A stretch of DNA of 64,000 nt from CBDDCQ01 sp965226285 (lineage in GTDB: Bacteria > Bacteroidota > Bacteroidia > Flavobacteriales > Ichthyobacteriaceae): positions 62,001 through 126,000 of the forward strand of contig CBDDCQ010000006.1 in assembly GCA_965226285.1 (NCBI GenBank). Reading direction: 5' to 3'. Both the position numbers and the translations under genes were made by a program. This document shows positions 34,510 through 43,302 of the stretch, one piece after another (within the stretch, counting starts at the first letter, position 1; each line of letters opens with the position of its first letter). A model generated the notes under the pieces. That model had not been told where the DNA came from, did no database searches, and saw only the letters and a list, made by a program, of their open reading frames with translations.

Positions 34510-34777
34510 TTTGTTTATTTTTTAGTTTGATTGTGCAAATATAATAAAAGTTACATTTAAAACAAGCGTTACTTTAAAAAACTTAAAGGACTAGGCGTTT
34601 TAGTAAATTATTAGTTTTATATTAATTCTAAAACAAAAATAAGATCAAGAAAATTACTGACCAAGAAAAAATAAACTTTTTTTTGATTGATTATCAGCAC
34701 TTTACGAAAAAAAATATAATTTTTTATCCATTATTTTTTTATTTTAAGCGTCTTTTTTTGATTTTAAAAATCAAAAA
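34510..34777 (-). repeat. duplicated promoter-bearing cassette, copy 2
   Basis: About 268 bp, nearly identical to 33111-33373, in the same orientation and placed directly before the 100-residue gene. Confidence 0.85.
34536..34565 (-). promoter_or_regulatory. promoter of the three-gene unit
   Basis: Identical to the first cassette promoter: TTG-N19-TATATTTG on the minus strand, about 30 bp before the ATG at 34506. Confidence 0.65.
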
Positions 34778-34789
34778 TAAGATAATTTG

Positions 34790-34955
34790 TAAATTCAATT
34801 AGTAAGTGCAACATTTAGTAAAAAATATTCAAATCAAGATAAACAACAGACCTAATGAAAGGGAATAAATTATGTAAAACCTTTCCAATTATTTTATAAA
34901 TTTGTAGAAAAAAATCAAAATTAAACAATGTTGCACTTGTAAGTTGAATCTACCA
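34790..34955 (+). mobile_element. 165-bp non-autonomous IS30 derivative, copy B
   Basis: The same structure as copy A at 28889-29053: both ends plus the 3' part of the transposase with an identical deletion. It lies at the right edge of the island, just before the tag gene. The right-hand flank ATCTACC also follows the 4.8-kb relic. Confidence 0.8.
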
Positions 34956-34977
34956 TATAACAAAATGAAAATGTAAA

Positions 34978-35008
34978 TTGCCAAATAATCAAAAAAATAT
35001 TATCTTTG
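34978..35008 (+). promoter_or_regulatory. promoter of tag
   Basis: TTG (34978-34980), a 20-bp spacer, then TATCTTTG (35001-35008): a canonical Bacteroidota promoter, 24 bp before the ATG. Confidence 0.7.
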
Positions 35009-35031
35009 AATTTTAACAAATTAAGTAAAAA

Positions 35032-35610
35032 ATGATGAGATGTAAATGGCCTAAAACCCTACAAGAAAAACAATATCATGATTTGGAATGGTGCGTTCCT
35101 ATATATGAAGACGATAAGCTTTTTGAATGTTTAACATTAGAAGGAGCTCAGGCGGGACTTAGTTGGTCTAAAATACTTGCTAAGAGAGAAAATTATAGAA
35201 AAGCCTTTGATAACTTTCAAATAGAAAAAGTAGCCTCTTATACAGAGGATAAAATAATACAATTATTAGATAATAAGGGGATTATAAGAAATAAACTGAA
35301 AATACAGTCGGTAGTGAGTAATGCTATTTGCATGATAGAAATTCAGAAAGAATATGGTTCTTTCTCCAGTTTTATATGGTCTTTTGTAGAGGGTAAGACG
35401 ATACATAATCAATGGAAATGCCAAATGCAGGTTCCATCTAGGACAGACCTTTCAGACAAAATAAGTAAAATCCTAAAGGGTAGAGGTTTTAAATTTGTAG
35501 GATCTATTATATGTTATTCTTTTATGCAAGCCATAGGAATAGTAAATGACCATACAATTGATTGCGTTAGATATAATAACTTAATGAGCTGTAAAAACAG
35601 TAAATTTTAA
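35032..35610 (+). CDS. tag: DNA-3-methyladenine glycosylase I
   Basis: Removes 3-methyladenine from alkylated DNA in base excision repair. The 192-residue length is normal. The N-terminal RCKWPKTLQEKQYHDLEWCVP has the Cys and His of the zinc-binding site; CVP replaces the usual GVP. LEGAQAGLSWSKILAKRENYRKAF and the C-terminal DHTIDCVRY (the other zinc ligands) are characteristic. It has its own canonical promoter and no operon partner, and it marks the return to housekeeping genes after the accessory island. Confidence 0.93.
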   Translation: MMRCKWPKTLQEKQYHDLEWCVPIYEDDKLFECLTLEGAQAGLSWSKILAKRENYRKAFDNFQIEKVASYTEDKIIQLLDNKGIIRNKLKIQSVVSNAICMIEIQKEYGSFSSFIWSFVEGKTIHNQWKCQMQVPSRTDLSDKISKILKGRGFKFVGSIICYSFMQAIGIVNDHTIDCVRYNNLMSCKNSKF

Positions 35611-35667
35611 GTAATATTAGCTCGAGTTTAATTAAAGTTTCTGTTTGCTACTTAATTTAAAGTCTTA

Positions 35668-37626
35668 TTATTCATATTTTATTAATGTATTTGTATTCAT
35701 CCTGCTATGATACTGTTGAATAAAGCCTTTAAGTTTGGCTAACATTTTTTCCTTAATACTTAAAAAGTAAGGTATATTTTTTAGATTTTTAGCAAGTAGT
35801 TTATCCTTCTTAAAATTGTATAACCCTAATACTTTATCTTTTTCCAAATCGTATTGTAAGGTATATTTTTTATAGTTTACAATATAATGATCTCCGTTGG
35901 TATAAAATGTAAAGTGTTCATCTGGAGTTACGGTATTTAAATTATATCCAAATGCAGTATATGCTCCCTGATAGTTCAGATGAGAAAGTACTGTTGGTAG
36001 AATATCTATTTGTTGTGCATTCCTTATCGTATCAAATATAGGTTTTATGGATTTGTCTGGAGTAAAAAAAGCAATAGGAACTCTATGAATACCTATATAA
36101 GTAGCAAATTCATTATATTGATTTATAGACGAGTGATCTGCTGTAATTACAAATAGTGTATTTTGATACCATTTCTCCTCCTTTATTTTATTAAAGAAGT
36201 TTTTCAAACTCTCATCTGTGTATTGTATAACTTTGTTATTTTTATGTTCTCCCTTATTTTGGTATCTATTTTCAAATTCCTTTGGCAAAACAAAGGGATG
36301 GTGTGAATTTACTGAAAATAGACTTGCTACAAAAGGCTGTTTAGTTTTGTTTAAAATATCTGCAAAATAAAGCATAAATTTATGATCCCATATTCCCCAA
36401 TATCCGTCGTAATCCTCATTTTTATCATATTCATCCATACCATAATACTCTTGGAAACCAAAAAGCGTAGCAATACTGTTGAATCCCATAGAACCCGTTG
36501 GGGCACCGTGTGCGAACACAGAGGTATAACCTTTTTTTGAAAGTATGCTAGCTATAGAATTTACATCGTTAGCTATGTATTTAGATAAGGAGAATGGAGT
36601 AACAACCCTAGGTAAACTAACCAACACAGAAGGCATGGCATCTATAGATTTTCTACCATTGGCAAAGGAATATAAAAAAGTGTTTGAATGCTGATATAAA
36701 CTATCCAAAAAAGGAGTGTAGGAATCTTCTGGCTTAAGTCTTTTATTATAAAGAGCACTGTATTCTGATGCAAAACTCTCTAAGATAATAATTACTACAT
36801 TCTTAGGGTTAAAATTTAAAGTATTCCTTGCCTTTTGTATGGGGGTATATATTGCATCTAATGTTGTTTTACTTTTATAAAAATTTACAGGCTGTAAAAT
36901 CTTTTTTTGAGAAGTTCTGATGATAAAAAAGGGTGTATTGGTAACCAAATAAACTTGAATGGGTTTACTGGTATATTCTCCTGCATTAAATACTCCCATA
37001 GGACGAGTATTTAAAATAAACGAACCTCTCAATCCAAAAACAATAAGGGTGCTAAAAATTATAAACCCTATAGAATGTAATATAAAAAAACGAATGAGAA
37101 ATATATTTTGCTTTTCTGATAATCTTACTGAAGTCCATCTTGAAAAAAGGATCAATACAATGACCATAACTACAAAAATCAATGATAAATACCAATAAGT
37201 ATGAATAGCTTCCCAAAATATTCCTAATAAATTCGTTTCATTTTTGAACTCTGAAAAAACATCTAAGGTAAGCCTCCTATTTGAAAAAGGAAAGTAGATA
37301 ATATCTATAAAATCGAAAAATATTGCTATCGTATTAAATAAAATATAAATACCTGTAGATAAATTTTGTATGAATTTAGAATACTTGAACTTTAGGGGGA
37401 GCAAAAACAAAAATATCCACAATAGATTTACGTACAAAATAGCACATAAATCAAAGCGCATTCCCCCTGTCATTATCGTGAGATACCTTTGGTAATCTAC
37501 ATCAAAAAAGTAATTTTTATTTTCTATATAAAAAAGCCATCGAGTAATTTGATATAAAAACAACAAAAATATCAACCTACAAAAAATGGAAGTGTAAATA
37601 CTCTGCCTTTTAACAAATTTAAACAT
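35668..37626 (-). CDS. LTA synthase/sulfatase-fold membrane enzyme
   Basis: A 652-residue inner-membrane protein with about five N-terminal helices and a large C-terminal extracytoplasmic alkaline-phosphatase-fold domain (about 270-560). Motifs are VIIILESFASEY (metal ligand Glu), ANGRKSIDAMPSV (the nucleophile position is Ser rather than the Thr of LtaS), SHHPFVLP and VITADHSS. Such enzymes move phosphoethanolamine or phosphoglycerol groups onto envelope lipids or glycans; the exact substrate is not clear. It ends 20 bp from the ABC-F gene and may be co-transcribed with it. Confidence 0.85.
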   Translation of the reverse strand: MFKFVKRQSIYTSIFCRLIFLLFLYQITRWLFYIENKNYFFDVDYQRYLTIMTGGMRFDLCAILYVNLLWIFLFLLPLKFKYSKFIQNLSTGIYILFNTIAIFFDFIDIIYFPFSNRRLTLDVFSEFKNETNLLGIFWEAIHTYWYLSLIFVVMVIVLILFSRWTSVRLSEKQNIFLIRFFILHSIGFIIFSTLIVFGLRGSFILNTRPMGVFNAGEYTSKPIQVYLVTNTPFFIIRTSQKKILQPVNFYKSKTTLDAIYTPIQKARNTLNFNPKNVVIIILESFASEYSALYNKRLKPEDSYTPFLDSLYQHSNTFLYSFANGRKSIDAMPSVLVSLPRVVTPFSLSKYIANDVNSIASILSKKGYTSVFAHGAPTGSMGFNSIATLFGFQEYYGMDEYDKNEDYDGYWGIWDHKFMLYFADILNKTKQPFVASLFSVNSHHPFVLPKEFENRYQNKGEHKNNKVIQYTDESLKNFFNKIKEEKWYQNTLFVITADHSSINQYNEFATYIGIHRVPIAFFTPDKSIKPIFDTIRNAQQIDILPTVLSHLNYQGAYTAFGYNLNTVTPDEHFTFYTNGDHYIVNYKKYTLQYDLEKDKVLGLYNFKKDKLLAKNLKNIPYFLSIKEKMLAKLKGFIQQYHSRMNTNTLIKYE

Positions 37627-37646
37627 ACCTTATAATAATTATGATT

Positions 37647-39548
37647 CTACTGTAATTTTTCCCATTTATTCATCAGTTCTTGCAATAATGCTTTGCTCTG
37701 ATGATATTTTTCAAAAAATCCTTTCTGTCTTGTCAGTTCTGTATATCCCTTGTCTGTACTAAGGTTCGCATTTATATGCGCTAATTCTTTCTCTAGTTTT
37801 TCTATTTGCTCTTCAATCTTATTGATTTTATGGGCTTTTTGTTTGGCTTTCTTCTGCTGTTGATAATTTCCTTTAGTCGATATTTTTTTTGCTTTATCCG
37901 TTTTTTGGTGTTTCTCTTTTTGTAGTTCTAAAGCCCTAAAATTATCTATTTCTTTTTGTTCCAAGTAATAGTCAATATCGCCTATATATTCCTTTACTTT
38001 AGTATCTTTGAATTCATATACTCTATTGGTAAGTCCTTGCAAAAAATCTCTATCGTGAGATACGATAATAAGTGTGCCTGTATAATTTAAAAATGCCTGT
38101 TTGAGTCTTTCTTTAGAAGTTATATCCAAGTGGTTTGTAGGCTCGTCCATTATCAGTACATTTGAGGGCTGAAGTAATAGATTACACAATGCCAAACGAC
38201 CTCTTTCTCCTCCGGATAATACTTTTATCTTTTTATATACTTGGTCTCCACTGAACATAAATGCCCCCAGATAGTCCCTTACTTTAGAAAATAATTTTTT
38301 ATCAGCATTCCTTTCAACAAAAGATAAAATTGACTCATCTTTGGTAAAAGGTTTGTAATTTTGAGCACAATATCCTAACTGTACATTATGTCCTAAGTTT
38401 ACTTTACCTTCATAAGAGATTTGCCCTAATATGATTTTAGCCAGTGTAGTTTTACCTTGGCCATTTTGTCCTACAAATGCAATTTTAGAACCTCTTTCCA
38501 CCAGTAAATTTATATCGCTTAGAACTGTTTTATCTCCGTATGATTTACGCACATTTTCTATATTGAGTACTATTTTACCCGGTCTTATATGCTCATAAAA
38601 AGAGAGTCTCATTGTCGAATGATCCTCTTCATCTACTTCTATTCTTTCTATTTTGTCTAATTTTTTTATCAAACTTTGTGCAAATGCAGCTTTAGAGGCT
38701 TTATATCTAAATCTATCTATGAGTTCTTGGGTTTGCTTGATTTCCTTATCTTGATTTTTTTTAGAAGCCACTTGTAAAGCTTTTTGATCTTCTCGTTGTT
38801 TTAAATAGCGACTATAATTACATTTGTAATCATAAATTTTTGCAAGTACTATTTCTAAGGTTCTATTTGTAATATTATCTAAAAATTGTTTGTCGTGAGA
38901 GACCAATACCACTGCACCTTGATAATTCTTTAAAAAATCTTCTAACCATATAATAGAATCTATATCCAAGTGGTTTGTGGGTTCATCTAATAGTAAGATA
39001 TCATGATCTGACAGTAATAATTTTGCCAATTCTACGCGCATTCTCCATCCACCTGAAAACTCATCAGTAAGTTTGTCAAACTGTTCTTTTTTAAAACCCA
39101 GTCCTTTCAATACATTTTCCATATTGGCAGTGTAAGTATATCCGCCCAGTATATCAAACTCTTGAGTCAGATCGTTAAGCATGTCTATCAATTCCAAATA
39201 ATAATCACTTTCATAATCTGTTCGCTCTTGTAATTGGATATTGATATCTTCTATTTTTTCTTTGATTTGCTGAAGTTGTTCAAAACTCTCTTCTATTTCT
39301 TGCCTTACCGTTTTACCGTAAGAAAACGCCAAGTCTTGTTTTAAAAAACCAATCTTAATACGCTCCGATTTAGAAATGTTTCCTTTATCTATCTCTTGTT
39401 CTGCTGAAAGTATCTTGAGCAGAGTAGATTTTCCTGCTCCATTTTTGCCTACCAATCCTATTTTTTCACCTTTGGATATTTGAAAGGATATATCCCTAAA
39501 AAGGTATCTATCTGCAAACTGCAAGGTGATTTTATGTACACTTAGCAT
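37647..39548 (-). CDS. ABC-F family ribosome-associated ATPase
   Basis: A 633-residue cytoplasmic protein with two ABC ATPase domains and no membrane segments. First domain: GLVGKNGAGKSTLLK, FSGGWRMRVELAKLLL and LLLDEPTNHLD. Second: AFVGQNGQGKTTLAK, LSGGERGRLALCNLLL and MDEPTNHLD. A charged linker separates them, and a C-terminal coiled coil of about 70 residues follows, like Uup/EttA-group proteins. These act on translating ribosomes and some protect against antibiotics; this one's subfamily cannot be fixed by eye. It is followed by the LtaS-like gene. Confidence 0.93.
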   Translation of the reverse strand: MLSVHKITLQFADRYLFRDISFQISKGEKIGLVGKNGAGKSTLLKILSAEQEIDKGNISKSERIKIGFLKQDLAFSYGKTVRQEIEESFEQLQQIKEKIEDINIQLQERTDYESDYYLELIDMLNDLTQEFDILGGYTYTANMENVLKGLGFKKEQFDKLTDEFSGGWRMRVELAKLLLSDHDILLLDEPTNHLDIDSIIWLEDFLKNYQGAVVLVSHDKQFLDNITNRTLEIVLAKIYDYKCNYSRYLKQREDQKALQVASKKNQDKEIKQTQELIDRFRYKASKAAFAQSLIKKLDKIERIEVDEEDHSTMRLSFYEHIRPGKIVLNIENVRKSYGDKTVLSDINLLVERGSKIAFVGQNGQGKTTLAKIILGQISYEGKVNLGHNVQLGYCAQNYKPFTKDESILSFVERNADKKLFSKVRDYLGAFMFSGDQVYKKIKVLSGGERGRLALCNLLLQPSNVLIMDEPTNHLDITSKERLKQAFLNYTGTLIIVSHDRDFLQGLTNRVYEFKDTKVKEYIGDIDYYLEQKEIDNFRALELQKEKHQKTDKAKKISTKGNYQQQKKAKQKAHKINKIEEQIEKLEKELAHINANLSTDKGYTELTRQKGFFEKYHQSKALLQELMNKWEKLQ

Positions 39549-39563
39549 AATAATATCGAGGTG

Positions 39564-40484
39564 TTATAATTCATATACTATTTCAAGTGAATAATCTTTA
39601 AGCATTTCCTTAGTTTTAGCATAATCTATGGTAAAACCCAGTATAAAACCTCCTCCTCCAGAGCCACAGAGTTTTAGATAGTAGGCATTAGTTTCTAACC
39701 CTTGTCTCCACAATTTGTGAAACGCTGCTGGAATCATCACATTCATATGGTCTAATACCCATTCTGATAACTCTTTTATATTCTGAAAAAGATTTTTAGT
39801 ATTTCCTTTTAAAAAAGATTTAATACAAGCGTTGTTATAGGAGATAAAAGTACTAAGTGCTTTCTTGAATCGCTCTTGTTTATATTTTTCCATAAATATA
39901 TTTACCATAGGTCCTGTTTGTCCCATTTCACCAGAATTGATCAAAAATATAGCTCCTTTATTCTTTCTCTTGGGTAAATTTATGGTATCTATATGAGTTT
40001 TTGATTTGAACAACAAGGGTATTTTTAAATAACATATCAAGGGGTCAGTACCAGAACTATTGCCATGAAAATAATCTTCCATAACCGAAAAGATATTTTT
40101 CAATTTTATGATGTCTTCTTTATTAATGCGATCTGCTTGTATTTTATCAGTGGCGTATTTATCGTAGATGGCTGCCACTAAAGCACCTGAACTACCCACA
40201 CCATAACCTTGCGGAATATTAGAATCAAAGTGCATATAGTCCTGTATATCTTTTTCAAAGGATTCTAAATCCAATTTCAATTCTTTCTCTTGTACAATGT
40301 CTTTTAAATATTGTAGATATTTCTGCAACACTAAATTTGATTTTTTTTCTTCTTCCGATTTAAAGGTTCGTTTGATAAATTCTGCCTTATAGGAATTATA
40401 CGGGATACACAACCCCATTGCATTTTTAATGATTCCATATTCTCCAAAGAGCAATATTTTTGCGTAGAATAAAGGGTTCTTCAT
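39564..40484 (-). CDS. mevalonate kinase (GHMP family)
   Basis: Phosphorylates mevalonate in the isoprenoid pathway. The 306-residue product has the GHMP ATP loop PQGYGVGSSGALVAAIYDKY (about 95), KLKNIFSVMEDYFHGNSSGTDP, and the C-terminal LCGSGGGGFILGF. The start overlaps the mvaD stop by four bases. Flavobacteria often have a weakly similar kinase here, so the assignment rests on the GHMP motifs plus the partner gene and is probable, not proven. Confidence 0.82.
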   Translation of the reverse strand: MKNPLFYAKILLFGEYGIIKNAMGLCIPYNSYKAEFIKRTFKSEEEKKSNLVLQKYLQYLKDIVQEKELKLDLESFEKDIQDYMHFDSNIPQGYGVGSSGALVAAIYDKYATDKIQADRINKEDIIKLKNIFSVMEDYFHGNSSGTDPLICYLKIPLLFKSKTHIDTINLPKRKNKGAIFLINSGEMGQTGPMVNIFMEKYKQERFKKALSTFISYNNACIKSFLKGNTKNLFQNIKELSEWVLDHMNVMIPAAFHKLWRQGLETNAYYLKLCGSGGGGFILGFTIDYAKTKEMLKDYSLEIVYEL

Positions 40485-41575
40485 AATGTTGTCATTTCTT
40501 TTGGTCCTATACCTATCCTATCAAAAATAAGTTTCCCATCACAGTATTTTAAAAGTTCTGAATTTATAAAATGAACGATTTCTTTTTCTTCTAAACTAGG
40601 GTATAGCAAATGTACATTAGCTCCTGCATCTAAAGTAAAATATAGATGTTTACGGGTTCTTTTTCTAAAGTCCCATAACTTATGAATAACTTGTAAGGTA
40701 CGGGGGTGCATCAGTATAAAACTGGGCATAGAGGTCATCATCATCGCATGTAAGGATAGGGCTTCATTTTCTACAATTTTTCCAAATTCTTTTAAATTTC
40801 CATGGGCTAATGTATTTTGGAGTTTGATTAGATTATGATTAGCCTGTGCAAATCTGGAAATTGCAAAAGGGTGCCCATTCATTAGAGAGTGTCCCATGGT
40901 GCTTGAAACTTTCTTTTGCTCCTCTTCTATCAGTAGTATGGTGTCTTTAAAATCTTTGAAAATAGGATGTACTTCTCCAAAATAAGGTATTGCAAATTCA
41001 TTATCTCCCTGTTTTGTAGCTTCTTGATAACCCCACATTGCAAAACCTCCATACACTGATCTACTGGCACTACCAGAGCCCAACCTCGATAAAAAAGAGG
41101 CTTTCTGATAAAAATATTCCGTAGTCATAAGTGGATTGAACCTCTTCTCTAAAGACATCAAACATAAGGCTATGGCACTCATTCCCGATGCTGACGAAGC
41201 AATACCACTAGAATGTGGAAAAGTATTTTCTGTACGAATAATATAATTATAGGCTTTTAAGTAAGGAGCATACTTTAAGATCCTATTAAAAAATACCAAT
41301 ATCTTTTCCTTGAACTTATCGTTCTTTTTACCCTCAAAAAATAGTTCTAAACTTAACTCTTCAAAATAGTTAGGTTTTAGACAGTATTCCAAAAAGGTAA
41401 TACTGGTAGATTTGTCTAAAGTAAAACTGAGCGATGGATTCGTAGGAATTTGATTTTCTAACTTGCCCCAATATTTTATCAGTGCAATATTAGAGGGGCT
41501 ACTCCATTTTTCTATTCCTTTCGGAATTTTTGAGTAAGTATCAATATCAGGTATCAATTCAAAATTAAGAGTCAT
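40481..41575 (-). CDS. mvaD: diphosphomevalonate decarboxylase family protein
   Basis: Makes isopentenyl diphosphate by ATP-dependent decarboxylation. The 364 residues start with the family signature SNIALIKYWGK and continue with the ATP loop FPHSSGIASSASGMSAIA and GSGSASRSVYGGFAMW. The mevalonate-3,5-bisphosphate decarboxylase branch is not excluded. It heads the pair with the kinase gene, which it overlaps. A TACCTTTG -7 element on the minus strand lies at 41614-41621, 39 bp upstream. Confidence 0.9.
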   Translation of the reverse strand: MTLNFELIPDIDTYSKIPKGIEKWSSPSNIALIKYWGKLENQIPTNPSLSFTLDKSTSITFLEYCLKPNYFEELSLELFFEGKKNDKFKEKILVFFNRILKYAPYLKAYNYIIRTENTFPHSSGIASSASGMSAIALCLMSLEKRFNPLMTTEYFYQKASFLSRLGSGSASRSVYGGFAMWGYQEATKQGDNEFAIPYFGEVHPIFKDFKDTILLIEEEQKKVSSTMGHSLMNGHPFAISRFAQANHNLIKLQNTLAHGNLKEFGKIVENEALSLHAMMMTSMPSFILMHPRTLQVIHKLWDFRKRTRKHLYFTLDAGANVHLLYPSLEEKEIVHFINSELLKYCDGKLIFDRIGIGPKEMTTL

Positions 41576-41613
41576 CTAAACCAATGCTTACCTTGTTTTA
41601 GGTTTTGTCGCTG

Positions 41614-41621
41614 CAAAGGTA
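41614..41621 (-). promoter_or_regulatory. -7 element of the mevalonate operon
   Basis: Minus-strand TACCTTTG (TAnnTTTG), about 40 bp before the decarboxylase start. It should serve the mvaD-mevalonate kinase pair. Confidence 0.5.
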
Positions 41622-41757
41622 ATTTTTTATTTTTCATTATGAATGCCCAAAATACGCAAAATAAAATTATTTTTTAATTCCTATTGTATTAGGTAAAAAG
41701 AATTATCTTTACAAACGAAGATAGGCAAATTGTTTAAAATTTAAATTAAAAAATAAT

Positions 41758-42102
41758 ATGATAAAAAATAATTATAAAATTGCTTTATATCTACTTTTAT
41801 TAATATTTGTAAGTTGTAAAACAGTAAAGTCTCAAGAAGTTATTAAGTTTGAATATGCTGCAAATGTATTTACGGCTTTTAATAAAAATGAAAGTATATC
41901 AATGGCAAAGTATGACGGAAAATTAGTAGAAATAGGAAACTTTGTAGTAAGGTTTAAAGAAAACGTGGGAAAATTTTTACTAGTAGCAAGAGATATTACA
42001 AAATACCAATTTTTAATAGCTAATGTATCTGCTAAAGATTATTATAAGATAAAGGAACATTATATAGAACATACGATTCTAAAGACTCTTCAAAACATAT
42101 AA
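41758..42102 (+). CDS. small lipoprotein of unknown function
   Basis: A 114-residue product with a lipobox at Cys20 (LLLIFVSC) and KTVKSQ after it. The short domain (EYAANVFTAFNKNESISMAKYD) has no recognised family; it looks beta-rich with two C-terminal helices. It stands alone on the plus strand. After its stop, the tail of the small coupled ORF family (42160-42216) precedes the ATP-grasp gene, so it could be the original first gene of that unit, but the link is not clear. Confidence 0.6.
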   Translation: MIKNNYKIALYLLLLIFVSCKTVKSQEVIKFEYAANVFTAFNKNESISMAKYDGKLVEIGNFVVRFKENVGKFLLVARDITKYQFLIANVSAKDYYKIKEHYIEHTILKTLQNI

Positions 42103-42159
42103 AAATAGAAGGAGCAAAAATTTTAGATGTATGGAAAATAAAATAATATCATTTTTTAA

Positions 42160-42216
42160 GTGAATAGGGATTTTTCAAGTTATGAGAGAAAACTTTTTAA
42201 AATAAATCAAAAGTAA
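42160..42216 (+). pseudogene. truncated copy of the small coupled ORF
   Basis: A short GTG-initiated frame (NRDFSSYERKLFKINQK) matches the C-terminal half of the 39-41 codon ORFs found before the propeller lipoproteins. Its TAA overlaps the ATG of the next gene (TAATG) exactly as in those copies. The first half of the ORF is absent. Confidence 0.5.
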
Positions 42217-43127
42217 TGAAAAAAAGGATAAAAAATTTTTTCTATGTTAGAAGAGCGATAGATTTAATACTTAGATTTATACCTGATAAAGCTTTTACAA
42301 AGTTATCTTATAGATTAATTAGAGGAGAAACACTAAATTTAAAGAATCCAAAATTATTTTCAGAAAAAATAAACTGGTTAAAATTAAATGATAGAACATC
42401 ATTACATACTATTTGTGCAGATAAATACAAGGTAAGAAGTATAATAAAAGAGAAAATAGGAGAACATTATCTTATTCCTTTGGTATTAGAGACAAAAAAT
42501 GTAAATGATATAAAAAAAGAAAATTTACCGGATTATCCAGTGATTATAAAAACTAACCATGATAGTGGTACAGCAATTATAGTAAAAGATAAAGATAATG
42601 TAGATTATAAGATTATAAGAAAAAAATTAAAAATAAGTTTAAAATCTAATTTTTATTATAGAACTAAAGAATGGCAATATAAAAATATAGAACCTAGAAT
42701 AATAGTAGAAAAATTATTGGTATGTAATAACGGAGATATACCTAATGATATAAAATTACATTGTATAAACGGTAGTGTAGAGGTAATTCAAATAGACATA
42801 GATAGATTTAATAATCATAAAAGAAATTTATATGATAAACAGTGGAAATTATTACCTTTTACATGGAGTGTATGGTTAAATAATCAGGTTTTATGGGATA
42901 ACGGTAAAGATATAGAAAAACCTCAAAACTTAAAAGAAATGATAGATATATCAGAAAAATTATCTAAAAAATTTAAAATGTGCAGGATAGATTTATATGA
43001 TGTTGATGGGAAAATATATTTTGGAGAAATAACATTTCATCATGGAAGTGGTTTTGAGATAATTTATCCTAAACAGTGGGATAAAAAATTAGGAGATATG
43101 TTGAAATTAAATTTAGATGAAAAGTAA
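42216..43127 (+). CDS. ATP-grasp protein, TupA-like
   Basis: A 303-residue cytoplasmic protein of the TupA-like ATP-grasp family (PF14305), seen in capsule and teichuronopeptide clusters, where it may link amino acids to sugars. Family marks are NPKLFSEKINWLKLNDR, the DKYKVR segment, YPVIIKTNHDSGTAI, and GEITFHHGSGFEI near the end. No glycan cluster surrounds it. It is followed by the first copy of the small coupled ORF and the propeller lipoprotein array, whose unit ends overlap its stop. Confidence 0.8.
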   Translation: MKKRIKNFFYVRRAIDLILRFIPDKAFTKLSYRLIRGETLNLKNPKLFSEKINWLKLNDRTSLHTICADKYKVRSIIKEKIGEHYLIPLVLETKNVNDIKKENLPDYPVIIKTNHDSGTAIIVKDKDNVDYKIIRKKLKISLKSNFYYRTKEWQYKNIEPRIIVEKLLVCNNGDIPNDIKLHCINGSVEVIQIDIDRFNNHKRNLYDKQWKLLPFTWSVWLNNQVLWDNGKDIEKPQNLKEMIDISEKLSKKFKMCRIDLYDVDGKIYFGEITFHHGSGFEIIYPKQWDKKLGDMLKLNLDEK

Positions 43128-43176
43128 AAAACAAATATTGTTTGTATTACCAGCCAAACGCGTAAACCATGCTGAA

Positions 43177-43302
43177 ATGTCGAATCACCCTGAAATACGG
43201 AAAATATTAGAAAGTATTTTTGATGAACAAAACTCAAAAGTGAAGAGCTATTTGAAGAAATATAAGCATAAGAAAGAACTTTTTAAAATAAAGAGAAAGT
43301 AA
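43177..43302 (+). CDS. small coupled ORF, copy 1 (41 residues)
   Basis: MSNHPEIRKILESIFDEQNS is followed by a basic tail, KVKSYLKKYKHKKELFKIKRK. A longer in-frame start at 43117 (61 residues) also exists. The stop overlaps the lipoprotein ATG as TAATG. Two more copies (44652-44771 and 46114-46233) keep the same first 20 residues and the coupled stop, suggesting a real, conserved short protein. No family is recognised; helices and a basic C-terminus are the only visible features. Confidence 0.55.
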   Translation: MSNHPEIRKILESIFDEQNSKVKSYLKKYKHKKELFKIKRK

